Shown: positions 32,778 to 41,628, counted from the stretch's first letter. The stretch is DNA of 64,000 nucleotides from Streptomyces gilvus (GCF_022513565.1 NZ_JAKWBE010000013.1:124001-188000); one strand, 5' to 3'. Numbers and translations are program-made. The notes: generated by a model not told the origin, from the sequence alone.

Positions 32778-32812
32778 AGTACGCCATTCAGTACGCAGTA
32801 CTACTGAGTACG
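32778..32812. repeat. Cluster of AGTAC repeats upstream of the cvnA2 operon
   Basis: AGTAC occurs at 32778, 32790, 32797 and 32807, including the palindrome CAGTACTACTG (32796-32806). Reading leftward, TATAAG (32819-32824 region) could be a -10. It may be a regulator-binding cluster for the conservon. Confidence 0.4.
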
Positions 32813-32928
32813 TCTTTGACTTATAGGCAGTTCAGGCATTCCAGCACGACGGCCAGCGCTCTTCCAAACAGCGGAAAGCGCGGATTCCATGTGATGTAAG
32901 CCCCACATAAAACGGTCATAAAGAGCGA

Positions 32929-32948
32929 GCCCCGTCAAAAGACGGGGC
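32929..32948. terminator. Short hairpin between the cvn operons
   Basis: GCCCCGTC, loop AAAA, GACGGGGC. Reading leftward it is followed by a T-containing stretch. It may act as a second terminator for the right-hand cvn operon. Confidence 0.5.
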
Positions 32949-33031
32949 CTGTGTGTGCGCAGCGACACCGGACGGCGACCACGCGTGGCCATACCACCCG
33001 ATTCCTCTGCCGAAACGTTATGAACACCGGG

Positions 33032-33059
33032 GCCGACCGTGTCAAAGGCCACGGTCGGC
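33032..33059 (-). terminator. Terminator of the gltX-side cvn operon
   Basis: GCCGACCGTG (33032-33041) pairs with CACGGTCGGC (33050-33059) around an 8-base loop. It lies 47 bases beyond the cvnD1 stop. The remaining 32720-33106 gap holds only the AGTAC cluster and a second small hairpin. Confidence 0.7.
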
Positions 33060-33106
33060 TCCGGAGCGTCTACGACAACTGCCGTACGGCATGGCGGATT
33101 TGAGGG

Positions 33107-33682
33107 CTACCTCAGCCGTGCCATGAGAGCGTGCTCGACCAGGGTGATCAGCGCGCTCTTGGCATCGGCCCGGTGCCGGGCGTCCGTCGTGATGATGGGG
33201 GTGTCGGGGCCGATCTGCAAGGCCTCGCGCACCTCCTCGGGCTGGTAGGGCTGGTGCCCGTCGAAGCCGTTGAGCGCGACCACGAAGGGCAGACCGCTGT
33301 TCTCGAAGTAGTCGACCGCCGGGAAGCAGTCGGCCAGGCGCCGGGTGTCCACGAGCACCACCGCGCCGATCGCGCCGCGCACCAGGTCGTCCCACATGAA
33401 CCAGAAGCGGTCCTGACCGGGCGTGCCGAACAGGTAAAGGATCAGGTCCTGGTCGAGCGTGATACGGCCGAAGTCCATGGCCACCGTGGTGGTGGTCTTG
33501 TCCCCGGTGTGGGTGAGGTCGTCGATGCCGGCGCTGGCGGACGTCATCACCGCCTCCGTGCGGAGCGGGTTGATCTCGGAGACCGCTCCCACGAAGGTGG
33601 TCTTGCCGACGCCGAAGCCACCGGCGACGACGATCTTCGCGGAGGTGGTCGCCCGCCCTCCGTCAGAGCTTGCGAAGTCCAC
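33107..33682 (-). CDS. cvnD1: CvnD small GTPase of conservon (gltX-proximal copy)
   Basis: This 191-residue GTPase has the same P-loop (VVAGGFGVGKTTFVGAVSEI), LFGTPGQDRFWFMWDDLVRG and LNGFDGHQPYQPEEV as cvnD2. The two differ mainly in the first 15 residues and a few surface positions, so they are recent or strongly constrained paralogues. It overlaps cvnC by 20 bases, as in the other operon. Confidence 0.93.
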   Translation of the reverse strand: MDFASSDGGRATTSAKIVVAGGFGVGKTTFVGAVSEINPLRTEAVMTSASAGIDDLTHTGDKTTTTVAMDFGRITLDQDLILYLFGTPGQDRFWFMWDDLVRGAIGAVVLVDTRRLADCFPAVDYFENSGLPFVVALNGFDGHQPYQPEEVREALQIGPDTPIITTDARHRADAKSALITLVEHALMARLR

Positions 33683-34058
33683 TGAGCACCCTTTCGAGCA
33701 GGGTCACGTCCGGCGCACCGGTCGTCTCGTCACCACCGGGCTGGTGGATCGCGACGAGTCCGGCCTCGGCCAGGTCCGCGACAAGGATCCGGGCCACGCC
33801 CAGCGGCATGGCCAGGAGCGCCGACACCTCGGCGACCGACTTCACCTCACGGCACAGGTGGCAGATGCGCTGGTGCTCCGGGAGCAGCCCCATGAGTGCT
33901 GCGGGGTCGGCCGTGGTGCTGATCAGCGCCTCGATGGCGAGCTGGTAGCGCGGCCGGGTCCGGCCGCCGGTCATCGCGTACGGACGTACCAGCGGCTGGT
34001 CGCCCTCATCCTCGTACGGCTCCGCGTACGGATCATGAGAGGCGGTGGGCGGGGTCAT
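33663..34058 (-). CDS. cvnC1: CvnC, DUF742 protein (short form)
   Basis: This 131-residue DUF742 protein starts at ATG 34058 behind GGAGG. The core PLVRPYAMTGGRTRPRYQLA, PEHQRICHLCREVKSVAEVS and PLGVARILVADLAEAGLVAI matches cvnC2, but the N-terminal Pro-rich extension is reduced to about 25 residues (YAEPYEDEGDQ). Confidence 0.92.
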   Translation of the reverse strand: MTPPTASHDPYAEPYEDEGDQPLVRPYAMTGGRTRPRYQLAIEALISTTADPAALMGLLPEHQRICHLCREVKSVAEVSALLAMPLGVARILVADLAEAGLVAIHQPGGDETTGAPDVTLLERVLSGLRKL

Positions 34059-34169
34059 GAATCCTCCGGGCGGGACAGCAAGTCGGTCGGGCAAGCCGTC
34101 TGACGGGGCCGGTGGGGGGATTGTGGCGGCCGGACGGTGATGTGGTGAGGGGGGTGGATCCTGGATGGG

Positions 34170-34592
34170 TCAGTGGAGCAGACTGCCCTGTAGTTCGGCC
34201 CGCAGGTCCGGTGTGAGGACCGCACCTGCCCGGTCGACGAGCAGCGCCATCTCGTAGCCGACCAGGCCGATGTCGCACTCGGGGTGCGCGAGCACGGCCA
34301 GGGACGAACCGTCCGAGACGGACATCAAAAACAGAAACCCGCGTTCCATCTCCACGACCGTCTGCGCCACGTTGCCGCCCTCGAAGATCCGGGAGGCCCC
34401 GGCGGTCAGCGAGGTGAGCCCGGACGCGACGGCCGCCAACTGGTCGGCACGGTCCCGGGGGAAGCCTTCCGACATCGCCAGAAGGAGACCGTCGGCGGAG
34501 ACGACGACGGTGTGGGACACACCGGGGGTGTTGTCCACGAAGTTGGTGATCAACCAGTTGAGGTTCTGTGCCGCCTGGCTCATCTGGCTCAA
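34170..34592 (-). CDS. cvnB1: CvnB, roadblock/LC7-domain protein
   Basis: This 140-residue protein is nearly identical to cvnB2 (LNWLITNFVDNTPGVSHTVV, EMERGFLFLMSVSDGSSLAV). TTG 34592, directly after the cvnA stop, is taken as start because AGGAG lies six bases upstream; ATG 34583 is the alternative. The paralogue shows the same layout with GTG, supporting the upstream start. Confidence 0.88.
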   Translation of the reverse strand: MSQMSQAAQNLNWLITNFVDNTPGVSHTVVVSADGLLLAMSEGFPRDRADQLAAVASGLTSLTAGASRIFEGGNVAQTVVEMERGFLFLMSVSDGSSLAVLAHPECDIGLVGYEMALLVDRAGAVLTPDLRAELQGSLLH

Positions 34593-37500
34593 CTATCGCT
34601 CCTGCTGGTGAGTGGGGCTCGGGAAGCTGCCGGTCTGGCCGGTACCGGCCTGGCGACCCTGCGCGATGCCCCGACGGAGATTGGTCAGCCGGCCGCGTAC
34701 GTCGTCAGGCGCACGCGAGACCTGCGGACCGGCTTGGTGCTGTTGCTGCTGAGCCGTGCCCGGGACGAGGTTGGCCCGGGGCACCCGGCGCGGCAGACCG
34801 GACGTGGTGACGCCGCCCGCGGCCGGCTGCCGTACGCGCTCCGCCTGCCGGACGAGGTCGTCGTTCGGGGAGGTGCGCCAGCCGCCGGTGGCCGCGGAAC
34901 GCTGGGGGGCCGCCGCGGGAGCCTGCGGCTGCTGGGGGGCGGAGCCGTTGCCGGGGCCCTGCCGCTCGCCCTGTCCGCCCTGTCCGCCGTGGAACCAGTT
35001 GGTCTCCAGCGTGTCGTACAGCGGGGTACGGCCGTCGCCCGGGCCGGTCGCCGGCGGCAGTGCCTCGGGCTCCTGGCGGACGGGCCGCTGCTGCGGACGC
35101 GGCGGGACGGGCGGACGCGGGGCGCCGAAGTCGGCGCCGCCGTTCAGCGGGCGCTCGAACTGACCCGTGCCGTTCTGGTTCGGACGGCCCGGCAGCGAGT
35201 GCTGGCCGGTGGAGCTCGGGTCGAAGCCCGGCGCGGGGAACTGGCCGGTCGAGCCGCTGTCGAACGACGGGGTCGCGAACTGCCCGGTGTTCCCCGGGTT
35301 GTTCGGGTTGTTGTTCCGGCCGTTCGTGGTGCCGAAGACGTCCGAGCGGACGAACTGCCCCGACTCCTGCGAGCCGTTGGCCCCCGGCTGCGGAACTCCG
35401 AAGTCCTGTCGGCCGAACTGCCCTGTGTTCTGCGGGGAGTCGGCGCCCGGACGGTTGAACTGCCCGGTGTTCTCTGCCGAGTCCGCACCCGGACGGGCGA
35501 ACTGGCCCGTGTGCTGCGGGTTGCCGGCCGCACCGAAGTCGGGACGGGGGAAGTCCGAGGTGGCGCCGGGACCGTGGCGGTCGTCGGACCGGCCGATCGC
35601 CGGCATCTCCGCCGTCGCGCCCGGACCGTGACGGTCGTCGACGCGCGGCATCCGGGAGGTCTCGTCGTGCCCGCGCGGGGTGTCCAGCGAGGCGCGCGGC
35701 ACCGGCGGCTGGGCGTTGTCGTCGCTCCAGCTCGGCGTGCGCTGCTGGTTGCCGCCCGGCAGCTCGGCCCGCGGACCACCACGGCCCGGCAGCTGCGGCT
35801 GACGCCCACGCCGGCCACGGCCCTCCTGCGGCTGCGGCTGCTCCGGGCCGGTGGACTGCGGCGGTACAGCGCCACGAGCGCCGCCGAAGCCGTCCTGGCC
35901 CAGGCCCGCGGCCTGCAGCCCCTGCGGCGCACCCGGCGCCTGGCCGAACCCGGCACCGGCGCCCGCGGGAGCCGGCCGGCCCTGCTGGGGGGACTGCGGT
36001 CCGCGCGCGCCGCCCGGCGCACCCGGCCGTCCGTTGCCACCGGCACCCGGCAGCGCGGCGCGCGGTCCCTGACCGGCTCCGAGCAGACCACCGCCGCCGG
36101 CACCGGCGCCGAGGGCGCCGCCACCGGGACCGCCGGACCCGAGGGCCGGACCGCCCGGCGCACCGGCACCGGCCTGGCGCCGTGCTGCGGCCGCACCGGC
36201 GGCTGCCTGCGCGGCGGCCGGACCACCGGCACCGCCCTGGCCCGGCTTGCCCTGCGGCTTCTTGCCGCCCTGGGCGACGTCCACGGGGAGCATGACCAGC
36301 GCGGTCGTACCACCGGAGTCGGACGGGCGCAGCTGGATGCGGATGCCGTGCCGCTGGGACAGCCGGCCGACCACGAACAGGCCCATGCGGCGGGAGACGG
36401 AGACGTCCACGGTGGGCGGCGAGGCGAGCCGCTCGTTGATCGCCGCGAGGTCCTCGGGGGAGAGGCCGATACCGGTGTCGTGGATCTCGATCAGGACGCG
36501 GCCGTCGGGCAGCGCGTGACCGGTGACCTTGACCTTGGTCTGCGGCGAGGAGAAGGAGGTCGCGTTCTCGAGCAGCTCGGCGAGCAGGTGCACGAGGTCG
36601 TTGACCACGCGGCCGGCCACTTCGGTGGTCGGTACGGCGGCCAGCTCGATGCGCTCGTACTGCTCCACCTCGGATGCGGCGGCGCGCAGCACGTCGACCA
36701 GCGGGACCGGGCGGGTCCACCGTCGGCCGGGCTCCTCACCGGCGAGGACGAGGAGGTTCTCACCGTTACGGCGCATACGCGTCGCGAGGTGGTCGAGCTT
36801 GAACAGCGAGGACAGCTGGTCCGGGTCGGCCTCGCGGGACTCCAGTTCGGAGATGAGCGAGAGCTGACGCTGGATGAGGCCCTGGGAGCGGCGCGAGAGG
36901 TTGGTGAACATCGCGTTGACGTTGCCCCGCAGCAGGGCCTGCTCGGCGGCGAGGCGGACCGCCTCGCGGTGGACGTCGTCGAAGGCCGCGGCCACCTGGC
37001 CGATCTCGTCCTGGGAGTGCACACCGACCGACTCGACGGAGGTGTCGACGTCCTGCGGGTCCGACTCCGACAGCTGCTTGACCAGCTCGGGCAGGCGGTC
37101 CTGGGCGACCTTGTTGGCGGTCTCCTGCAGCCGGCGCAGCGAGCGGATCATGGAGCGGGCGATGACGAAGGCGCCGACGAGGGAGACGCCGAGCACGAGC
37201 AGGATCAGCGCACCGGAGATGATCGCCTCGCGCTCGGAGGCGGAGCGCAGCTCGCGGGCCTTCTGCTCCATGTCCTCGAGCAGCGTGTGCTCGATCTTCT
37301 TCATCTGCTCGATCTTGGTCGAGCTGTCGTCCACCCAGTCCTGGTACGAGCGCTTGGGCAGGTCGTCCAGGCCGCCCTGGGAGGCGAGGGCGCGGCTGGC
37401 GTACTTGTCGGTCGCCGTGATCGTCGCGTTGTTCTCCTCGATGGGCTTGAGGAGGGCGACGGCCTGCTCGGTGCCGTAGATGCTCTTGAAGCTGCGCAGG

Positions 37501-38423
37501 TCGGAGGTCTCGCTCTGCAGCGCCGACTGCGCGTACAGGCGGTCGTTCTCCGAGAGGTCGCCGACGGTGGTGTTGTTCGCCGGCAGGGCCGCCGCGAGGA
37601 CCGCGCGCTGCATCGACGCGTACTCCTTGGCGGAGGAGAACGCGGCCAGCGAGCGGGTGCGCTGGATCATCTCGGGGTTGCTGGTGGCCTCGGCCATGTC
37701 CTGCGAGAGGTCCAGCAGGTGGGTGATGAGGCGGTGGTAGGCCTCGACCGTCTGCGAGGAGTTGAGCTTGGTCTCGTAGGCGCCGGCGCGGATCTTCGAC
37801 AGTGTCTCGAGGTCGCCGACCACACCGACGAGGCTGTCGCGGACGCCCTGGAGCGAGCCGTCCTTGCCGGAGGCGTCGATCTCCTCGGCCGCGTCGATGA
37901 AGTTCTGGGTGGCCCGGTCGGTCTTGTCCCGGTAGCCCTTGACCGTGTAGTCGCTGGACTTCGAGCCGTGCGCCAGCGGACCGGCGGACTGGTCGCGCTC
38001 CTCCTGGAGCGCGGCGGCCAGCTCGGTGGCCTGCTTGGTCATGTCCGTCAGCAGCTTCATGTTGTCGAGCTGCTGGATGTCGTTCATGTTGTCGCTGATG
38101 CGCAGCGCGCCCAGCGAGGTGGCGGCGACCACGGGGAGCGCGAGCAGCGAGACCAGACGCGTGGAGATACGCCAGTTGCGCAGCGCGACGCGCGAGCCGG
38201 GGCCGCTCGGGCCCGTGGGCGGCTTGACCGCCGGGGTGGGGGCCGGGGAACCCGAAGACGCCGACGCGCCGGGGCGCCGGGGGCGCTCACCGCCGTCGCC
38301 GGACGGGGCCGGGCCCGGGTTCTGGGCGTGCTGGGGGGAGGAACTGCCTTTTACGGGGCCAGTCCCGCCGTGCGGCTCCGGCTCCGCCGGAGCACTGCCA
38401 TCCCTCTTGAAACGTCCCTGCAC
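34593..38423 (-). CDS. cvnA1: CvnA sensor histidine-kinase-like protein with long repeat tail
   Basis: This is a 1276-residue protein from GTG 38423 (AGAGG upstream; the cvnA2 gene has the same AGAGGTTG leader). TM1 is RLVSLLALPVVAATSLGALR, followed by a helical extracellular sensor domain. TM2 is AIISGALILLVLGVSLVGAF, then HAMP, LDHLATRMRRNGENLLVLAG and an ATPase domain (LLAELLENATSFSSPQTKVK, HDTGIGLSPEDLAAINERLA). After about residue 700 comes a 500-residue Pro/Gly/Gln region with repeated TGQF and DDRHGPGAT units. The C-terminus again has TTSGLPRRVPRANLVPG. It heads the cvnA-B-C-D operon. Confidence 0.92.
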   Translation of the reverse strand: MQGRFKRDGSAPAEPEPHGGTGPVKGSSSPQHAQNPGPAPSGDGGERPRRPGASASSGSPAPTPAVKPPTGPSGPGSRVALRNWRISTRLVSLLALPVVAATSLGALRISDNMNDIQQLDNMKLLTDMTKQATELAAALQEERDQSAGPLAHGSKSSDYTVKGYRDKTDRATQNFIDAAEEIDASGKDGSLQGVRDSLVGVVGDLETLSKIRAGAYETKLNSSQTVEAYHRLITHLLDLSQDMAEATSNPEMIQRTRSLAAFSSAKEYASMQRAVLAAALPANNTTVGDLSENDRLYAQSALQSETSDLRSFKSIYGTEQAVALLKPIEENNATITATDKYASRALASQGGLDDLPKRSYQDWVDDSSTKIEQMKKIEHTLLEDMEQKARELRSASEREAIISGALILLVLGVSLVGAFVIARSMIRSLRRLQETANKVAQDRLPELVKQLSESDPQDVDTSVESVGVHSQDEIGQVAAAFDDVHREAVRLAAEQALLRGNVNAMFTNLSRRSQGLIQRQLSLISELESREADPDQLSSLFKLDHLATRMRRNGENLLVLAGEEPGRRWTRPVPLVDVLRAAASEVEQYERIELAAVPTTEVAGRVVNDLVHLLAELLENATSFSSPQTKVKVTGHALPDGRVLIEIHDTGIGLSPEDLAAINERLASPPTVDVSVSRRMGLFVVGRLSQRHGIRIQLRPSDSGGTTALVMLPVDVAQGGKKPQGKPGQGGAGGPAAAQAAAGAAAARRQAGAGAPGGPALGSGGPGGGALGAGAGGGGLLGAGQGPRAALPGAGGNGRPGAPGGARGPQSPQQGRPAPAGAGAGFGQAPGAPQGLQAAGLGQDGFGGARGAVPPQSTGPEQPQPQEGRGRRGRQPQLPGRGGPRAELPGGNQQRTPSWSDDNAQPPVPRASLDTPRGHDETSRMPRVDDRHGPGATAEMPAIGRSDDRHGPGATSDFPRPDFGAAGNPQHTGQFARPGADSAENTGQFNRPGADSPQNTGQFGRQDFGVPQPGANGSQESGQFVRSDVFGTTNGRNNNPNNPGNTGQFATPSFDSGSTGQFPAPGFDPSSTGQHSLPGRPNQNGTGQFERPLNGGADFGAPRPPVPPRPQQRPVRQEPEALPPATGPGDGRTPLYDTLETNWFHGGQGGQGERQGPGNGSAPQQPQAPAAAPQRSAATGGWRTSPNDDLVRQAERVRQPAAGGVTTSGLPRRVPRANLVPGTAQQQQHQAGPQVSRAPDDVRGRLTNLRRGIAQGRQAGTGQTGSFPSPTHQQER
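34840..35620 (-). repeat. TGQF-repeat region of CvnA1
   Basis: On the minus strand this stretch encodes about ten spaced TGQF/SGQF/TGQH motifs (QHTGQFARPGADSAENTGQF, then NTGQFGRQ, NTGQFATPSF, GSTGQFPAP, NGTGQFER). It also encodes two DDRHGPGAT units. The spacing is 12-25 residues, unlike the corresponding tail of cvnA2. Confidence 0.75.
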
Positions 38424-38908
38424 TAGCGTCGCAACCTCTGGACCAGGCGCCCCTCCGCGTGAACGGAAAGACACGGTGTCGGCGTTGTGGAGAGCGCCCT
38501 GAACGCGCCCCCCGGGTGGTCGTGATGGACCGGCGCTGGCTCCCCCGTTCTCGCCGCCACTCGGCGCTCCCTCGCGCCCCCTGTGCGCCGGCTCGATCCT
38601 GCGGCGGTCCGTGGCATTCCAGCACAGTGCCGGATCTCCAACAAGGCTCACGGACCATGCCGTGACCTACGTGACACCACGTGAGTGCCGGGTCACCGGA
38701 CGTAGAGCGGGATCCCCGCCATAGCGGACATATGCCCGCGAGTTCCTCGCTGTGCAGGGGTGTCCCAGTCGCCATGATCAGGAGCGGAATGATGGCTTCA
38801 GGGGGTCAATGTCCGTTTTCTTGGGGTGAGTTGCGGGCCGGGTTTGACCGGATTGCCCGTGACTCCGTGAGCAAACTCACATGCTGATCAAGGGGAGTTC
38901 ACGGCTTC
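38424..38908. other. Non-coding gap upstream of cvnA1
   Basis: About 485 bases without a supportable gene. They should contain the leftward cvnA1 promoter and, near the right end, the start signals of the small peptide gene. GTGAGCAAACTCAC (38868-38881) is a small hairpin, and CACGTGACACCACGTGA-like repeats occur near 38670-38692. No clear -35/-10 pair was found. Confidence 0.4.
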
Positions 38909-39000
38909 GGAGGGGAATTGGATGTTTAGCCTGACGCTTTACAAGAAGCAGGCAACTGCCAACCGCCCACCCGCGACTGACGACAAGGTCCAGTGCAACC
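38909..39000 (+). other. SD-led short frame overlapping the small peptide gene
   Basis: GGAGGGG (38909-38915) is ideally spaced before ATG 38922 (MFSLTLYKKQ...). That frame runs on past 39001, but its codon third positions are not G/C-biased beyond that point. It may be an upstream frame that couples translation to the gene at 39001. Confidence 0.3.
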
Positions 39001-39189
39001 GTGAAGACGACGATGATGTTCCGCAACATAGCCAACCCGCGGCGTACCACGCTGGCCCACCTCGAGGACGCCGACGCGCTGCAGATCCCCGAGCAGCCGG
39101 AGCACTCCGTCGATCTTCCCACACAGACCGCCAACCCCAGGCGCACCATCCTCGTGGACGTCCCCACCACCGCTTCCGTCGCCGAGTAG
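39001..39189 (+). CDS. Small acidic peptide with duplicated ANPRRT motif
   Basis: This 62-codon frame has almost exclusively G/C third positions, so it is coding. It starts at GTG 39001, or at ATG 39013/39016. The peptide carries the same motif twice, ANPRRTTLAHLEDAD and ANPRRTILVDVP, separated by QIPEQPEHSVDLPTQT, so it looks like an internal duplication. No cleavage, Cys or modification enzyme is visible nearby. Function unknown; it could be a precursor or signalling peptide, but nothing proves it. Confidence 0.6.
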   Translation: MKTTMMFRNIANPRRTTLAHLEDADALQIPEQPEHSVDLPTQTANPRRTILVDVPTTASVAE

Positions 39190-39353
39190 TACGCACACCG
39201 AGCGTAGATCACTCAGGGCCTCCGCGATCTTTTCCCGGCGCCCCTGTTCTTCCCGGCGCCCCCACGGGCGGTGATGCGCGAGGCGACTTCCTCCTGCCGC
39301 GCTAGCCTGGAGCGTCAGACTCCAGTCGGCTCAGTGAGGGGCGCAAGGATCCC

Positions 39354-40139
39354 GTGCGCATCGCCAGATTCTCCATCGACGGGAACGTCGCCTTCGGCGC
39401 GGTCGAGGGCGACAGGCCCGACGAGCTCGTCCTCGACATCATCAAGGGCATCCCGTTCGCGGACTTCGAGCTCTCCGGCACGAAGGTCCCGCTGAGCAAG
39501 GTCAGGCTGCTGCCGCCGGTGCTCCCCAACAAGGTCGTGGCCTTCGGCCGCAACTACGCGGAGCACGCGAGGGAGCTGGGCAACGAGGTCCCCGACGCGC
39601 CGTTCGCCTTCTTCAAGCCGTCGACGTCGGTCATCGGCCCCGGGGACGAGATCCAGTACCCCTCCTTCTCCGAGGAACTGCACCACGAGGCCGAGCTGGC
39701 CGTGGTGATCGGCCGGCTGTGCCGCGAGGTCCCGCGCGAGCGCGTGGCCGACGTGATCTTCGGCTACACCTGCGCGAACGACGTCACCGCCCGTGACGTG
39801 CAGCGGCGCGAGAAGCAGTGGGCGCGGGCCAAGGGCTTCGACAGCTCCTGCCCGCTCGGCCCCTGGGTGGAGACGGACCTCGACCTCACCCGGGCGTCCG
39901 ACCTGACCATCCAGCTCACCGTCAACGGTGAACAACGTCAGCTCGGCCGCACCAGCGAGATGATCCACCCCATCGAGGACCTGATCGTCAACATCTCCGA
40001 GGCCATGACGCTGCTCCCCGGCGACGTGATCCTCACGGGCACCCCGGCAGGCGTCGGGCCGCTCACCGTCGGCGACGAGGTCGCCGTCACCATCGAAGGC
40101 ATCGGCACTCTCACCAACAAGGTTGTCAAGCGTGGCTAG
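39354..40139 (+). CDS. Fumarylacetoacetate hydrolase-family protein
   Basis: This 261-residue FAH-superfamily enzyme has GRNYAEHARELGNEVPDAPF, FFKPSTSVIGPGDEIQYP, metal ligands in HHEAELAVVIGRLCR (E-x-E) and CANDVTARDVQRR (Asp), KGFDSSCPLGPWV and the C-terminal LLPGDVILTGTPAGVGPL. Members hydrolyse or decarboxylate acylpyruvates, or act as 2-hydroxyhepta-diene-dioate isomerases; the substrate is not evident. AAGGA precedes GTG 39354. It overlaps gltX by 8 bases. Confidence 0.9.
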   Translation: MRIARFSIDGNVAFGAVEGDRPDELVLDIIKGIPFADFELSGTKVPLSKVRLLPPVLPNKVVAFGRNYAEHARELGNEVPDAPFAFFKPSTSVIGPGDEIQYPSFSEELHHEAELAVVIGRLCREVPRERVADVIFGYTCANDVTARDVQRREKQWARAKGFDSSCPLGPWVETDLDLTRASDLTIQLTVNGEQRQLGRTSEMIHPIEDLIVNISEAMTLLPGDVILTGTPAGVGPLTVGDEVAVTIEGIGTLTNKVVKRG

Positions 40140-41616
40140 CGCACCCGCCCCCGCCGTCCGAGTACGGTTCTGCCCGTCGCCCACCGGTAACCCCCATGTG
40201 GGCCTGGTCCGCACCGCCCTGTTCAACTGGGCCTTCGCCCGCCACCACCAGGGCACTCTCGTCTTCCGCATCGAGGACACCGACGCGGCCCGCGACTCCG
40301 AGGAGTCGTACGGCCAGCTGCTCGAGGCGATGCGCTGGCTGGGCTTCGACTGGGACGAGGGCCCCGAGGTCGGCGGCCCGCACGCGCCGTACCGCCAGTC
40401 GCAGCGCATGGACCTCTACCGGGACGTCGCGGCCAGACTGCTGGACGCCGGTCACGCCTACCACTGCTACTGCTCCCAGGATGAGCTGGACACCCGCCGC
40501 GAGGCCGCCCGCGCCGCCGGCAGGCCGTCCGGCTACGACGGCCACTGCCGCGACCTCACCGAGGCGCAGGTCGAGGAGTACAAGGCGCAGGGCCGCACCC
40601 CGATCGTCCGCTTCCGCATGCCCGACGAGACGATCACCTTCACGGACCTGGTCCGCGGCGAGCTGACGTTCACCCCGGAGAACGTGCCGGACTACGGCAT
40701 CGTCCGCGCGAACGGCGCCCCGCTGTACACCCTGGTCAACCCGGTCGACGACGCGCTGATGGAGATCACCCACGTCCTGCGCGGCGAGGACCTGCTCTCC
40801 TCCACCCCCCGCCAGATCGCCCTCTACAAGGCGCTGATCGAGCTCGGCATCGCGAAGGGCATCCCGGCTTTCGGCCATCTGCCCTACGTCATGGGCGAGG
40901 GCAACAAGAAGCTGTCCAAGCGCGACCCCCAGTCCTCGCTCAACCTCTACCGGGAGCGCGGCTTCCTGTCCGAGGGCCTGCTCAACTACCTCTCCCTGCT
41001 GGGCTGGTCGCTCTCGGCGGACCAGGACATCTTCTCCATCGACGAGATGGTGGCCGCCTTCGACATCGCGGACGTCAACCCCAACCCGGCGCGCTTCGAC
41101 CTCAAGAAGTGCGAGGCGATCAACGCCGACCACATCCGGCTGCTCGACGTGAAGGACTTCACGGAGCGCTGCGCCCCGTGGCTGAAGGCGCCGTTCGCCC
41201 CCTGGGCCCCCGAGGACTTCGACGAGTCGAAGTGGCAGGCGGTCGCCCCGCACGCCCAGACCCGCCTGAAGGTCCTCTCCGAGATCACCGACAACGTCGA
41301 CTTCCTCTTCCTGCCCGAGCCGGTCTTCGACGAGGCGTCCTGGACCAAGGCGATGAAGGAGGGCAGCGACGCCCTGCTCCGTACCGCCCGCGAGAAGCTG
41401 GAGTCGGCCGACTGGACCTCCCCCGAGGCCCTGAAGGAGGCCGTCCTGGCCGCCGGCGAGGCCCACGGCCTCAAGCTCGGCAAGGCCCAGGCCCCGGTCC
41501 GCGTCGCCGTCACCGGCCGCACGGTCGGCCTCCCCCTCTTCGAGTCCCTGGAGATCCTGGGCAAGGAGAAGACACTGGCCCGCATCGACGCGGCGCTGGC
41601 GAAGCTGGCGGTGTAG
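40132..41616 (+). CDS. gltX: Glutamyl-tRNA synthetase
   Basis: This 494-residue class I synthetase has the HIGH-type motif CPSPTGNPHVGLVRTALFNW near residues 12-30, VFRIEDTDAARDSEESYGQL and the KMSKS equivalent KLSKR at 260-264. A helical anticodon-binding domain follows after about 330. GTG 40132, overlapping the FAH stop, is preferred over TTG 40123. As Streptomyces lack GlnRS, this enzyme should charge both tRNA-Glu and tRNA-Gln, with the latter amidated later. Both tRNA types are encoded about 1.2 kb downstream. Confidence 0.95.
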   Translation: MASAPAPAVRVRFCPSPTGNPHVGLVRTALFNWAFARHHQGTLVFRIEDTDAARDSEESYGQLLEAMRWLGFDWDEGPEVGGPHAPYRQSQRMDLYRDVAARLLDAGHAYHCYCSQDELDTRREAARAAGRPSGYDGHCRDLTEAQVEEYKAQGRTPIVRFRMPDETITFTDLVRGELTFTPENVPDYGIVRANGAPLYTLVNPVDDALMEITHVLRGEDLLSSTPRQIALYKALIELGIAKGIPAFGHLPYVMGEGNKKLSKRDPQSSLNLYRERGFLSEGLLNYLSLLGWSLSADQDIFSIDEMVAAFDIADVNPNPARFDLKKCEAINADHIRLLDVKDFTERCAPWLKAPFAPWAPEDFDESKWQAVAPHAQTRLKVLSEITDNVDFLFLPEPVFDEASWTKAMKEGSDALLRTAREKLESADWTSPEALKEAVLAAGEAHGLKLGKAQAPVRVAVTGRTVGLPLFESLEILGKEKTLARIDAALAKLAV

Positions 41617-41628
41617 CCCACGCACAGC

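Noticed and set aside
34284..38426. A 1380-residue open frame on the plus strand through the cvn operon
   Set aside because: It is antisense to cvnA1 and cvnB1, which have clear domains, conserved start signals and a paralogous copy.
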